From Acidobacteriota bacterium (GTDB taxonomy: Bacteria; Acidobacteriota; Blastocatellia; Pyrinomonadales; Pyrinomonadaceae), in NCBI GenBank assembly GCA_020200135.1, contig JAIVJI010000005.1, positions 1-32,205 of the forward strand: 32,205 nucleotides of DNA, in the 5' to 3' direction. This document shows positions 16,202 to 26,515 of the stretch, in pieces (position 1 is the stretch's first letter; the number at the start of each line of letters is the position of its first letter). A program made the translations under genes and the position numbers. The notes beneath the pieces are model-generated. The model made no database searches. It was not told where the DNA came from and saw nothing but the letters and a program-made list of their open reading frames with translations.

Positions 16202-16223
16202 TCTGTAGTCCCGCCTCGGACTT

Positions 16224-17033
16224 CTACTTCTTGAACTGTGGCGCGGGGAGCGTGCGCTTGCCGGCCGGGCGTATGGTGTCGCGGACGTAGGGCCAGCGCT
16301 TGTCCTTATCGTCCTCCTTCATGCCGTCCGCGAACCATTTCGCGACGATCGAAGCCTGCTGCTCGACCGTGTAGGAGTTCCATCTCTGCCCCGGCGTGTG
16401 GTCGTAAGTGCCGCCCCCGGTCATCGCCTGGTCGGCCACGGAATTGCAGACGTAGTCCAAAGGCGTCTTCCCGTAATGCTCGCCCTGCCAGACGTGCGCC
16501 AGCTCGTGGATGAAGGTCTTTCGTCTGTTCTCCTGCGTCGCCCCGCCCGCCCTCACGTCGAAGGCAGTCTCGCCGAAGTGGATCACGTAGGAGCCGAGGT
16601 GGACAGGGTGCGGGATGGCGTAGGGGCGTTCCTGCGCGCCGAGTTTGTTCGAGAGGTATATCGCGCCGTACGGAAGCGTGTCGCGGTAAACGCTCCACGC
16701 GAGGTCTTTTTCCTTCTGCGTCAGAAGACGCTCCTGCGGCGGCGGGGCGAGTTTTATCTCCGGCTGCGCCGTCGCGCGCGGCATGTTATTTACAGCAGCC
16801 CTGATCGTGTCGCGAACCACCGTCTGAGTTTTCTGTGCGCCCCTGGCGGCGACTTCCTTCGCGGTGTCGGTGGCCTTATCCGCGGCGGCCTTGGTGGCAT
16901 CGGCGACTTCGTTCGCCGTGTCGGCGGCCTTGCCGGCAGTATCCTCCGCAGCGCCCTTTGCCGCGCCCACAACCTGCTTCCCCGCGTCCACGGTGCCTTG
17001 AGCGGCTTTCTTTGCGTCGTCTAAGAGACCCAT
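16224..17033 (-). CDS. LEA-like helix joined to an HExxH putative metallopeptidase domain
   Basis: A 269-residue protein with two unlike parts. Residues 1-82 are almost only Ala, Lys, Asp, Glu, Thr and Val in loose 11-residue periods (KAADTANEVAD, ATKAAADKATD, TAKEVAA), resembling group 3 LEA proteins: hydrophilic, helical, with no membrane segment. Residues about 100-269 form a compact domain with FIHELAHVWQGEH (175-187). H176, E177 and H180 give a zinc-type HExxH, and H186 or a later acidic residue may complete the site. The surrounding sequence (GAIYLSNKLG...YVIHFGE) recalls DUF4157-like minimal metallopeptidases. There is no signal peptide. The start ATG follows AAGGAGA. It is the most downstream gene on the minus strand here, 133 bases after preA, with no obvious link to it. 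Confidence 0.75.
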   Translation of the reverse strand: MGLLDDAKKAAQGTVDAGKQVVGAAKGAAEDTAGKAADTANEVADATKAAADKATDTAKEVAARGAQKTQTVVRDTIRAAVNNMPRATAQPEIKLAPPPQERLLTQKEKDLAWSVYRDTLPYGAIYLSNKLGAQERPYAIPHPVHLGSYVIHFGETAFDVRAGGATQENRRKTFIHELAHVWQGEHYGKTPLDYVCNSVADQAMTGGGTYDHTPGQRWNSYTVEQQASIVAKWFADGMKEDDKDKRWPYVRDTIRPAGKRTLPAPQFKK

Positions 17034-17166
17034 CTCAATTCTCCTTTGCTGGGGCTGGGCGGCGGAAGGACTGCCCGCCCGGCGAGTGGTGTTGGCGGGG
17101 GCATGTTTGCTGCCCCGAGAACGGAAGAGTTAGAGCGTCGGACGAGTCGGCCGGCCCCGACGCGGC

Positions 17167-18435
17167 TCAATCGCCGGCCGTCGGCGCCTCCCTTTGGGTC
17201 GTGAGCTCGCGCCAGGTGAGCGGCTGCGTGCCGTCGTCGAGCCTGACCATCGAGATGCAGCCGGGGACGGGGCAGACCAGGTAGCAGAGGTTGCAGCCGA
17301 CGCACTCGTGCTCGTCGACGACGGGGTAGCGCGTGCCGTTCATCTGCACGAGCGGGATGCACTGGTGCGCGCCGTCCTCGCAGGCGATGTGGCAGAGGTT
17401 GCACTGGATGCACTTGGCGTGGTCGATGCGCGCGACCGTCTTGTAGTTGAGGTCGAGCGCGCCCCAGTCGGTGATGCGCGGCGCGCTCACGCCGACGAAG
17501 TCGCGCACCGAAGCGTACCCCTTCCCGTCGAGGTAGTTCGAGAGGCCGTCGATGAGGTCCTCGACGATGCGGTAGCCGTAGTGCATCACCGCCGTGCAGA
17601 CCTGCACGTTCGAGGCGCCGAGCGCGAGGAACTCGGCCGCGTCGCGCCACGTCGAGATACCGCCGATGCCCGAGATGGGCACCGACACCTCGGGGTCGCG
17701 CGCCAGCTCCGAGACCATGTTGAGCGCGATGGGCTTGACCGCCGGGCCGCAGTAGCCGCCGTGCGCCGCCATCCCGTTGACGTTCGGGTGCGGGACGAGC
17801 GTGTCGAGGTTGACGCCCATCACCGAGTTGATGGTGTTGATGAGCGAGAGAGCGTCCGCCCCGCCGCGCACGGCCGCGCGCGCCGGAGGGTTGATGCTCG
17901 TCACGTTGGGCGTGAGCTTGACGATGACGGGGAGCGTCGCCGCCTCCTTCACCCACTCGGTCACCATGCAGGTGTAGTCGGGCACCTGACCCATCGCGGC
18001 GCCCATGCCGCGCTCGCTCATCCCGTGCGGGCAGCCGAAATTCAGCTCGAACCCGTCGCAGCCGGTGTCCTCGGAGCGCTTGACGATGTCGTGCCACGCC
18101 TCGCGCTTCGACTCGACCATCAGCGAGACGATGAGCGCGTGCTTCGGGTACTTGCGCTTGACCTCGCGTATCTCGCGGAGGTTGACGTCGAGCGGGCGGT
18201 CGGTGATGAGCTCGATGTTGTTCAGGCCCATCATGCGCTGCGGCCCCATGTCGACCGAGGCCAGCCGCGAGCAGACGTTGCGGATGGGCTCGCCCAGCGT
18301 CTTCCAGACCGCCCCGCCCCAGCCGGCGTCGAACGCGCGCTCGACCATCGAGCCCATGTTGGTCGGCGGCGCCGAGGCCAGCCAGAAGGGGTTGGGCGAT
18401 TTGATACCCGCGAAATCCACACTTAAATCTGCCAT
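17167..18435 (-). CDS. preA: Dihydropyrimidine dehydrogenase subunit PreA
   Basis: The catalytic subunit of NAD(P)H-dependent dihydropyrimidine dehydrogenase, which reduces uracil and thymine to their dihydro forms in the cytoplasm. The 422-residue product has an FMN barrel of the dihydroorotate dehydrogenase type: an N-terminal SPNPFWLASAPPTN pattern and NFGCPHGMSERGMG, where Cys is the proton donor of the family. The C-terminal ferredoxin domain carries two [4Fe-4S] motifs, CIQCNLCHIACEDGAHQC and CVGCNLCYLVCPVPGC. This organisation matches E. coli PreA. ATG 18435 follows GAGGAG at good spacing. The partner gene preT ends 34 bases upstream, so the two form a PreTA complex. Confidence 0.95.
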   Translation of the reverse strand: MADLSVDFAGIKSPNPFWLASAPPTNMGSMVERAFDAGWGGAVWKTLGEPIRNVCSRLASVDMGPQRMMGLNNIELITDRPLDVNLREIREVKRKYPKHALIVSLMVESKREAWHDIVKRSEDTGCDGFELNFGCPHGMSERGMGAAMGQVPDYTCMVTEWVKEAATLPVIVKLTPNVTSINPPARAAVRGGADALSLINTINSVMGVNLDTLVPHPNVNGMAAHGGYCGPAVKPIALNMVSELARDPEVSVPISGIGGISTWRDAAEFLALGASNVQVCTAVMHYGYRIVEDLIDGLSNYLDGKGYASVRDFVGVSAPRITDWGALDLNYKTVARIDHAKCIQCNLCHIACEDGAHQCIPLVQMNGTRYPVVDEHECVGCNLCYLVCPVPGCISMVRLDDGTQPLTWRELTTQREAPTAGD

Positions 18436-18469
18436 GAGCTAACTCCTCGCAAAGTCTTCCTCGGCCGCC

Positions 18470-19891
18470 TTAATGCGCCTTCAGGTTCTGCGTCTCTTCG
18501 TGCAGCGGCACGCGCGCGCCGGCGAACTCGACGCGCTCACCCGTCAGAGCGAGGTGGATGCCCTGCGCGGCGAGCTTGCCCATCTGCGAGGCGTCCACGG
18601 CCTCGCGCCCGCCGTTGACGCAGTCGCCGCCGGCGAAGAATTTGGGGTTGCCCGTCCGCATCGTCTCCGGGTCGACCTGCACGTGGCCTGCCGAGTCCAC
18701 CCCGACGCCGGGCACCGACGCGAAGAACTCGCGCATCTTCTGCTGCCCCGTCGCCTTGATGACTGTGTCGGCCGGCACGTCGAACTCCGAGCCCTCGACC
18801 GGCCTGACCGAGCGCCGCCCCGAGGCGTCCGGCTCGCCCGGCTCCGTGCGCACGCAGCGCAGACCCGCGACGCGCTTGCCGCCCGCGTCGGCGATGACCT
18901 CGACCGGCGCGGTCTGCCAGAGGAACTCGACCGCGTCCTGCTTGGCGAGCGTGTACTCGTACTCGTAGGCGGGCATCTCGGCGGGGCCGCGCCGGTAGAC
19001 GAGCATCACGCGCTCGGCGCCGAGGCGGCGCGCCTGCGTGACGGCGTCGATGGCCGTGTTGCCCGCGCCGACGACGGCGACCGCGCGCCCCAGCGGCACC
19101 GTCTCCCAGCGGCGCGACTTGATGCGCTCGATGACGTACAGCGCGTCGTAGACGCCTTCCAGCTCCTCGCCGGGGATGTCGAGCCGTCCCGTCTCCCCGA
19201 GCCCGACGCCGAGGAAGACGCCGTCGTGCGCCGCCTCAAGCTCCTCGAACGAGATGTCGCGGCCGACCTCGACGCCGAGGCGGAACCTGACGCCGAGCCG
19301 CTCGACCGCCCGCGCCTCTTCGGTCGAGACGCGCTGCGTCATCTTGTACTCGGCCATGCCGTAGGTGTCGAGGCCGCCGGGGAGCTGTTTGCGCTCGTAG
19401 ACGGTCACGTCGTAGCCGAGCCGCGCCAGGTAGGTCGCGCAGGTCAGACCGGCGGGGCCGGAGCCGACGACGCCGACCGACTTGCCGTTCGGCGCGCCCG
19501 CCTTCAGCACGTCGAGCCCGGCGGCCAGGACGAAGTCGGTGGCATAGCGCTGGAGCCGCCCGATCTCGATGGGCTTATGCATCAGCGTCTTCTCGACGCA
19601 CGCGCCCTCGCAAAGGACCTCGACGGGGCAGACGCGCGCGCAGGTGGCGCCGATGGGGTTGGCGTCGAAGATGGCGCGCGCCGAGCCGAGAAGATTGCCG
19701 CTCGCGATCTTCTTGATGAAGGACGGTACGTCGATGTGCGTCGGGCACGCGTGCGTACACGGCGCGTCGTAGCAGTAGACGCACCGGTTCGCCTCGAAGA
19801 GCGCCTCGGCATCGGTCAGCGCCGGCGCGATCTCGCGGAAGTTCCGCTCGATCTCCTCGTCCGGCAGAAGTGTGACTTGGTGTGTAGACAT
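18470..19891 (-). CDS. preT: Dihydropyrimidine dehydrogenase subunit PreT
   Basis: The flavin- and iron-sulfur-containing electron-input subunit of dihydropyrimidine dehydrogenase, passing electrons from NAD(P)H to PreA. The N-terminus has the cysteine clusters CVYCYDAPCTHACPTHIDVP and CARVCPVEVLCEGAC. The FAD motif is VGVVGSGPAGLTCATYLARL and the NAD(P)H motif is VAVVGAGNTAIDAV. The C-terminal ATGQQ and FFAGGDCVNGG...VDASQMGKLAA are typical of the GltD-like family. ATG 19891 gives 473 residues and is preferred to an in-frame TTG at 19912. The gene begins 24 bases after hepT, so a toxin-antitoxin pair separates it from the rest of the pyrimidine genes. No good ribosome binding site precedes it. 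Confidence 0.94.
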   Translation of the reverse strand: MSTHQVTLLPDEEIERNFREIAPALTDAEALFEANRCVYCYDAPCTHACPTHIDVPSFIKKIASGNLLGSARAIFDANPIGATCARVCPVEVLCEGACVEKTLMHKPIEIGRLQRYATDFVLAAGLDVLKAGAPNGKSVGVVGSGPAGLTCATYLARLGYDVTVYERKQLPGGLDTYGMAEYKMTQRVSTEEARAVERLGVRFRLGVEVGRDISFEELEAAHDGVFLGVGLGETGRLDIPGEELEGVYDALYVIERIKSRRWETVPLGRAVAVVGAGNTAIDAVTQARRLGAERVMLVYRRGPAEMPAYEYEYTLAKQDAVEFLWQTAPVEVIADAGGKRVAGLRCVRTEPGEPDASGRRSVRPVEGSEFDVPADTVIKATGQQKMREFFASVPGVGVDSAGHVQVDPETMRTGNPKFFAGGDCVNGGREAVDASQMGKLAAQGIHLALTGERVEFAGARVPLHEETQNLKAH

Positions 19892-19915
19892 GTTATTGAG
19901 GCCGGCGTTCAAACA

Positions 19916-20260
19916 TTAAATGTCGTCACGCTGCAAGACCAGCTCGATGTTTTCGACGAGGGTCGGGACTTTGTTCTTTACCGCGTCCCAGACCATTTCG
20001 TAGTTCACCCCGTAATATGCATGAATCAAGCGATCCCGCATTCCGGCAATCGCGCGCCATTCGACGCTCGGATACTGCTGCCGGATGGAATCGGGTATGT
20101 GCTTGACGGCTTCGCCCATCACCTCTAGGCTCCTAACGAACCCCCGCTTGAGAAGCCCATCCTGTCTGAATGTCTCCCAGTCGACGCCTTTACTTGTGTC
20201 GAGTAAGAACTTCGCCTCATCGAGAATGTGCTCCAAGAATTCACGCGTTGATGGTTGCAT
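19916..20260 (-). CDS. hepT: HepT-like ribonuclease toxin (DUF86)
   Basis: A 114-residue all-helical protein of the HepT family, the toxin of HepT/MntA (HEPN/MNT) modules that cleaves RNA unless modified by its partner. The catalytic motif Rx4HxY is intact: R75, H80 and Y82 in RDRLIHAYYG. Flanking blocks LVRSLEVMGEAVKHI-type helix (43-55) and VEWRAIAGMRD are typical. Tyr 82 is the residue that the cognate MntA type AMPylates. It overlaps the end of the nucleotidyltransferase gene by 20 bases, the usual arrangement. Base composition is visibly less G+C-rich than the flanking pyrimidine genes, consistent with transfer. Confidence 0.88.
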   Translation of the reverse strand: MQPSTREFLEHILDEAKFLLDTSKGVDWETFRQDGLLKRGFVRSLEVMGEAVKHIPDSIRQQYPSVEWRAIAGMRDRLIHAYYGVNYEMVWDAVKNKVPTLVENIELVLQRDDI

Positions 20261-20552
20261 GTTCGGCCTCGTTGAGTATGTGATGACCGAAGCGCGGGTT
20301 GAGCGATTCCGGAGTCAGCAGGTCAACTTTTCTCTCAAATATTTCTTCGAGGAACTCGGCAAGGGCGAGGAAATTATCAAAGGATTTCCCGCCCGGCTCG
20401 AATTCGACGAGGATGTCAACGTCGCTCTCGTCGTTCGGTTCACCACGGGCGAACGAGCCGAACACACTGATTCGCCCGACCCCGAAGCGCCGTAGCTGCT
20501 CGCCATTCTGACGCAGCAGCGTGAAGACATCCTCTTTCGTCCTAACCGACAT
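20241..20552 (-). CDS. mntA: MntA-like nucleotidyltransferase antitoxin
   Basis: A 103-residue minimal nucleotidyltransferase, the antitoxin of a HepT/MntA pair. The signature GSx10DxD is exact: G32-S33, then ten residues, then D44-V-D46 (GSFARGEPNDESDVDILVEF). A C-terminal segment ends VDLLTPESLNPRFGHHIL, as in the family. In studied systems MntA AMPylates the HepT tyrosine and neutralises it. ATG 20552 follows AAGAGG closely. It lies 21 bases after the beta-ureidopropionase stop codon, and its product is transcribed first, before hepT. Confidence 0.9.
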   Translation of the reverse strand: MSVRTKEDVFTLLRQNGEQLRRFGVGRISVFGSFARGEPNDESDVDILVEFEPGGKSFDNFLALAEFLEEIFERKVDLLTPESLNPRFGHHILNEAEHATINA

Positions 20553-20573
20553 CGCCTCTTGCCTAATAATAAC

Positions 20574-21443
<870 letters not shown>

Positions 21444-21451
21444 GGCCTTGA

Positions 21452-22975
<1,524 letters not shown>

Positions 22976-23007
22976 CAGTTTCGTGCGGGGCGGCCGCCCG
23001 CCCGCGC

Positions 23008-23751
23008 TCAGTTGAGAATGAAGCTGACGGTGACGTTCGCGCTGACCGCAATCGTGCCGGGCGCGAAGGCCGAGGACTCGTCCGAGGAGTAGTTGCCGGG
23101 GATGTAGCTCACGCTGTTCGACATCGCCGAGCCGCGCGAGGGGTCCTCCTCACTAATCTTGTAAGCCTTGCCTATCGTCTGCCCGACCTCGGCGCTCAGC
23201 GCGACGGCCTTCTCGCGCGCGGCGCGGATGGCGGCGGCGCGCGCCTGGTCGCGGTACTTCCTGAGCTGCGAGGTGTAGAACGTGACGCCCCTGACCCTGC
23301 TCACGCCGGCCTTCAAAACCTCCGCGAAGAAGCCCTCGAAGCGCGCGAGGTCGGTCAGGCGGACGGTGACCGACTTCGAGACCTCGTAGCCGACGAACTC
23401 GCGCTTGACCTTCTTCGCGTCCTCGTCGTCCGAGTCGTCCACGAGGTCTGTGCTGTACTTCATCCCGACCGTGATGTAGTTGGTCATCACGCCCTGCTGC
23501 GGCACGCCGTTGCGGCGCGCCAGCGCCAGAATCTGCGCGACGCTGTCGTCAGCCTGCTGGCGCGCGACGTTGATGTCCTTGTCGAGTTTTTCGACTTCGA
23601 GGCTGAGGACGGCCTCGTCGGGCTGGACGCGCAGCTCGGCCTGACCAGAGACCGTGATGAGCGGCGGCGCGCTCCTGTCCTGCGCGGCCGCGCAGGGGGT
23701 AAGTGCGGCCAGTAGCAGGCCGAATAAACAAAGCCGGGGGATGAGTCGCAT
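23008..23751 (-). CDS. Exported SIMPL (DUF541) domain protein
   Basis: A 247-residue protein of the SIMPL/DUF541 family, typically periplasmic or outer-membrane-associated and of unclear molecular function. ATG 23751 is chosen over an upstream in-frame ATG at 23802 because AAGGAG stands 8 bases before it and a signal peptide (about residues 1-23, ending CAAAQ) begins there. The mature part starts LITVSGQAELRVQPDEAVLSL, the family opening. It continues with the LRKYRDQARAAAIRAAREKA helix and ends SANVTVSFIL. It sits between dihydropyrimidinase and the NCS1 transporter on the same strand. Co-transcription is likely but a role in pyrimidine use is not known. Confidence 0.87.
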   Translation of the reverse strand: MRLIPRLCLFGLLLAALTPCAAAQDRSAPPLITVSGQAELRVQPDEAVLSLEVEKLDKDINVARQQADDSVAQILALARRNGVPQQGVMTNYITVGMKYSTDLVDDSDDEDAKKVKREFVGYEVSKSVTVRLTDLARFEGFFAEVLKAGVSRVRGVTFYTSQLRKYRDQARAAAIRAAREKAVALSAEVGQTIGKAYKISEEDPSRGSAMSNSVSYIPGNYSSDESSAFAPGTIAVSANVTVSFILN

Positions 23752-23786
23752 CTCTGGTTTCTCCTTTGACGTAAGCCGGGGCCGCC

Positions 23787-25166
23787 TCACATCGTGACGC
23801 ACGTCCCGCGCTTAAGGAACTGCCCTGCGCCGGCGCGCCCCTTGAACTCGCCGTTCTCGATGACGACGCGGCCGCGCGAGAGCACCGTCTCCACCGTGCC
23901 GCGAACCTTGCGCCCCTCGTAGGCCGAGTAGTCGACGTTCATGTGGTGCGTCGCGGCGCTGATGGTCTGTTCCTGCTCGGGGTCGAAGATCACGATGTCG
24001 GCGTCCGAGCCGACGGCGATGGTGCCCTTGCGCGGGAAGAGGCCGAACATCTTGGCGGCCGCTGTCGAGGTCAGCTCGACGAAGCGGTTCAAGGAGACGC
24101 GGTTTCCCGCCACGCCGCCGTCGTAGATGAGCGACATGCGGTGCTCGACGCCGGGCGCGCCGTTCGGGATTTTGGAGAAGTCGTCGCGCCCCAGCTCCTT
24201 CTGCTCCTTCATGCAGAAGGGGCAGTGGTCGGTGGAGATGACTTGCAGGTCGTCGGTCTGCAAGCCCTTCCAGAGCTCGGCCTGATTCCAACGCTCGCGG
24301 AGCGGCGGCGTCATGACGTACTTCGCGCCCTCGAAGCCCTCGCCGTAGTCGTCGATGGAGAGGAAGAGGTACTGCGGGCAGGTCTCGGCGAAGGCGGGCA
24401 GCCCGCGGTCGCGCGCCTCGCGCACCTGTGCGAGCGCGTCGGCGCAGGAGAGGTGGACGATGTAGACGGGCGCCTCGGCCATCTCGGCCAGTCGGATGGC
24501 GCGGTGGACGCCCTCCGCCTCGGCGATGGTCGGGCGCGTGAGCGCGTGGTACTTGGGCGCGGTGCGGCCTTCGGCGAGCGCGCGCTTGATAATTTCGTTG
24601 ATGACGATGCCGTTCTCGGCGTGCATGCAGATGAGCCCGCCGCGCCCGCCCGCCGCCGACATCGCGCGGAAGATGGTCGCGTCGTCGGCGAGGAAGACGC
24701 CGGGGTAGGCCATGAAAAGCTTGAAGCTCGTCACGCCCTCGTCCATCGCCTTGTACAGCTCGGGCACGCGCTCGTCTTCGAGGTCGGTGACGATGAGGTG
24801 GAAGCCGTAATCTACGACGGCCTTCCCCTCGGCCTTCGCGTGCCAGGTGTCCAAGCCCTCCCTGAGCGCCTGCCCCTTGTACTGCACCGCGAAGTCGATG
24901 ATGGTCGTCGTCCCGCCGTGCGCCGCCGCGACGGTGCCGGTGCGAAAGTCGTCCGACGCCTCCGTCCCGCCGAACGGCAGCTCCATGTGCGTGTGCGGGT
25001 CGATGCCGCCCGGGATGACCAGCTTGCCGGCCGCGTCAACCACCACGTCGGCCTCCACGTCCAGCTTCGCGCCGATGGTCGAGACCGTCTCGCCTTCGAT
25101 CAGAACGTCGGCTTTGTAATCGTCCACGGCGGTGACGACGCGCCCGTTGCGAATCAGGGTTCTCAT
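23787..25166 (-). CDS. Dihydropyrimidinase (D-hydantoinase)
   Basis: A 459-residue cyclic amidohydrolase that opens dihydrouracil or dihydrothymine to the N-carbamoyl-beta-amino acid. The di-zinc site is complete: H58 and H60 (GGIDPHTHMELPFGG), carbamylated K149 (TSFKLFMAYPG), H182 (CMHAENG), H238 (VHLSCADAL) and Asp in STDHCPF. The order and spacing are those of dihydropyrimidinase/hydantoinase and differ from dihydroorotase or allantoinase. ATG 25166 is preferred because TGAGGA precedes it; the longer frame would start inside the aminotransferase gene. The gene begins 10 bases after the aminotransferase stop codon. Stereo- and substrate preference cannot be read from sequence. Confidence 0.93.
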   Translation of the reverse strand: MRTLIRNGRVVTAVDDYKADVLIEGETVSTIGAKLDVEADVVVDAAGKLVIPGGIDPHTHMELPFGGTEASDDFRTGTVAAAHGGTTTIIDFAVQYKGQALREGLDTWHAKAEGKAVVDYGFHLIVTDLEDERVPELYKAMDEGVTSFKLFMAYPGVFLADDATIFRAMSAAGGRGGLICMHAENGIVINEIIKRALAEGRTAPKYHALTRPTIAEAEGVHRAIRLAEMAEAPVYIVHLSCADALAQVREARDRGLPAFAETCPQYLFLSIDDYGEGFEGAKYVMTPPLRERWNQAELWKGLQTDDLQVISTDHCPFCMKEQKELGRDDFSKIPNGAPGVEHRMSLIYDGGVAGNRVSLNRFVELTSTAAAKMFGLFPRKGTIAVGSDADIVIFDPEQEQTISAATHHMNVDYSAYEGRKVRGTVETVLSRGRVVIENGEFKGRAGAGQFLKRGTCVTM

Positions 25167-25176
25167 CAAATGTTCC

Positions 25177-26502
25177 TCAAACGGTTGCCAGAGCGGCATC
25201 GAGCGCCTGAATCAGCTCGTCCACCGTGTCCCGAGTGGAGTTGAGCATGAGGCCGGTGCGGATGACGTTGCCGTAGAGGCCGCCCTTGCCGATGAGGACG
25301 CCGCGGCGCTTGGTCTCCTCGAAGACGCGGAGGACGGACTGCGGGTCGGGCTCCTTGGTCTCGCGGTCTTTGACCAGTTCGAGCGCCTGCATGAGGCCGA
25401 GGCCGCGCACGTCGCCGATGACCGTGTACTTCTCCTTGAGTTCTTCGAGCCGCTGGCGGAAGTACGCCCCGACCTCGGCGGCGTTGCGGCGGAGGTCTTC
25501 CTCTTCGATGACGCGGATGACGGCGAGCGCGGCAGTCATCGAGACGGGGTTGCCGCCGAAGGTCGAGAAGGTGAGGCCGGGGAACTTGTCCGCGACCTCG
25601 GGGGTGGCGACCGTGATGCCGACGGGGACGCCGTTGCCGAGCCCCTTGGCCGAGGTGATGATGTCCGGCTCCACGTCCCAGTGCTCGATGCCGAACCACT
25701 TACTGCCTGTGCGCCCCCAGGCGGTCTGCACCTCGTCGGCGATGAAGAGGCCGCCGTGCTTGCGGGTTATCTCGACCGCGCGCTCGAAGTAACCTTTGGG
25801 CGGGACGATGAAGCCGCCGACGCCTAATATCGGCTCCGCCATGAAGGCCGCGATCTCGCCCGTGGTCGAGGTCATGATCAACTCTTCGATGTCGTTGGCG
25901 CACTCAAGCCCGCAGCTTTCGGGCGAGAGCTTGAACGGGCAGCGGTAGCAGTAGGGCGCGCGCGCGTGGACGATGCCGGCGACCTGCGGCGGGAGCGGCC
26001 GCCACGTCGAATGCCCCGTGGCCGAGAGCGCGGTCGCCGAGCGCCCCGAGTAGCTGTGGCGCAGCACGACAATCTCGTGGCGGCCGGTCGCGGTCTTGGC
26101 GGCGTGGATGGCCGTGTCGTCGGCCTCGGTGCCGCTGTTGGTGAAGAAGGATTTTTGCAGGCGGCCGGGCGTGATCTGGTAGAGCTTCTCGGCGAGGTCG
26201 GACTGCGGCTTGTTGGCGTAGAGCGTCGAGGTGTGCTGCATGGTGCGCACCTGCTCGACGACCGCGTCGGTCACCTTCGGGTGGCAGTGGCCGACGCTGA
26301 CGGTGAGCACGCCGCCGAAGCAGTCGAGGTAGCGGTCGCCCTTGTCGTCCCACACGTACGCGCCCTCGCCGCGCACGAGCGCCAGCGGCTCCTGGTAGTA
26401 CATTGCCACGGCGGGGAAGAGGAACTGCTTGTGCTTCTCGACCGTCGCGGAGTTGGTCGGCGCGGTCTCGGTCGCGTTGAGTTGGGGTTCGGCGGTGCTC
26501 AT
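25177..26502 (-). CDS. Class III aminotransferase, probable beta-alanine/3-aminoisobutyrate transaminase
   Basis: A 441-residue PLP-dependent enzyme of the AGXT2-like class III group. It has the glycine-rich phosphate loop FTNSGTEADDTAI (120-132), the PLP-ring Asp D256 (LFIADEVQTAWGRTG) and the Schiff-base lysine K286 (IITSAKGLGNGVPVG). In this cluster it most likely transaminates beta-alanine, from uracil, to malonate semialdehyde and 3-aminoisobutyrate, from thymine, to methylmalonate semialdehyde. Residues 185-201 hold four cysteines (YCYRCPF...SCGLEC) in a short insertion that could bind a metal. ATG 26502 follows CGGAGAA. It is 48 bases downstream of the small membrane-protein frame. Confidence 0.87.
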   Translation of the reverse strand: MSTAEPQLNATETAPTNSATVEKHKQFLFPAVAMYYQEPLALVRGEGAYVWDDKGDRYLDCFGGVLTVSVGHCHPKVTDAVVEQVRTMQHTSTLYANKPQSDLAEKLYQITPGRLQKSFFTNSGTEADDTAIHAAKTATGRHEIVVLRHSYSGRSATALSATGHSTWRPLPPQVAGIVHARAPYCYRCPFKLSPESCGLECANDIEELIMTSTTGEIAAFMAEPILGVGGFIVPPKGYFERAVEITRKHGGLFIADEVQTAWGRTGSKWFGIEHWDVEPDIITSAKGLGNGVPVGITVATPEVADKFPGLTFSTFGGNPVSMTAALAVIRVIEEEDLRRNAAEVGAYFRQRLEELKEKYTVIGDVRGLGLMQALELVKDRETKEPDPQSVLRVFEETKRRGVLIGKGGLYGNVIRTGLMLNSTRDTVDELIQALDAALATV

Positions 26503-26515
26503 GGTTCGTTCTCCG

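Noticed and set aside
17098..17116. GGGGCA/TGCCCC stem with a 7-base loop between preA and the HExxH-protein gene
   Set aside because: Short stems are expected by chance in this composition and there is no T-run on the minus strand after it.
22988..23002. GGGCGGCCGCCC palindrome between the SIMPL and NCS1 genes
   Set aside because: All-G/C palindromes of this size are common in such DNA and no regulator or terminator features accompany it.
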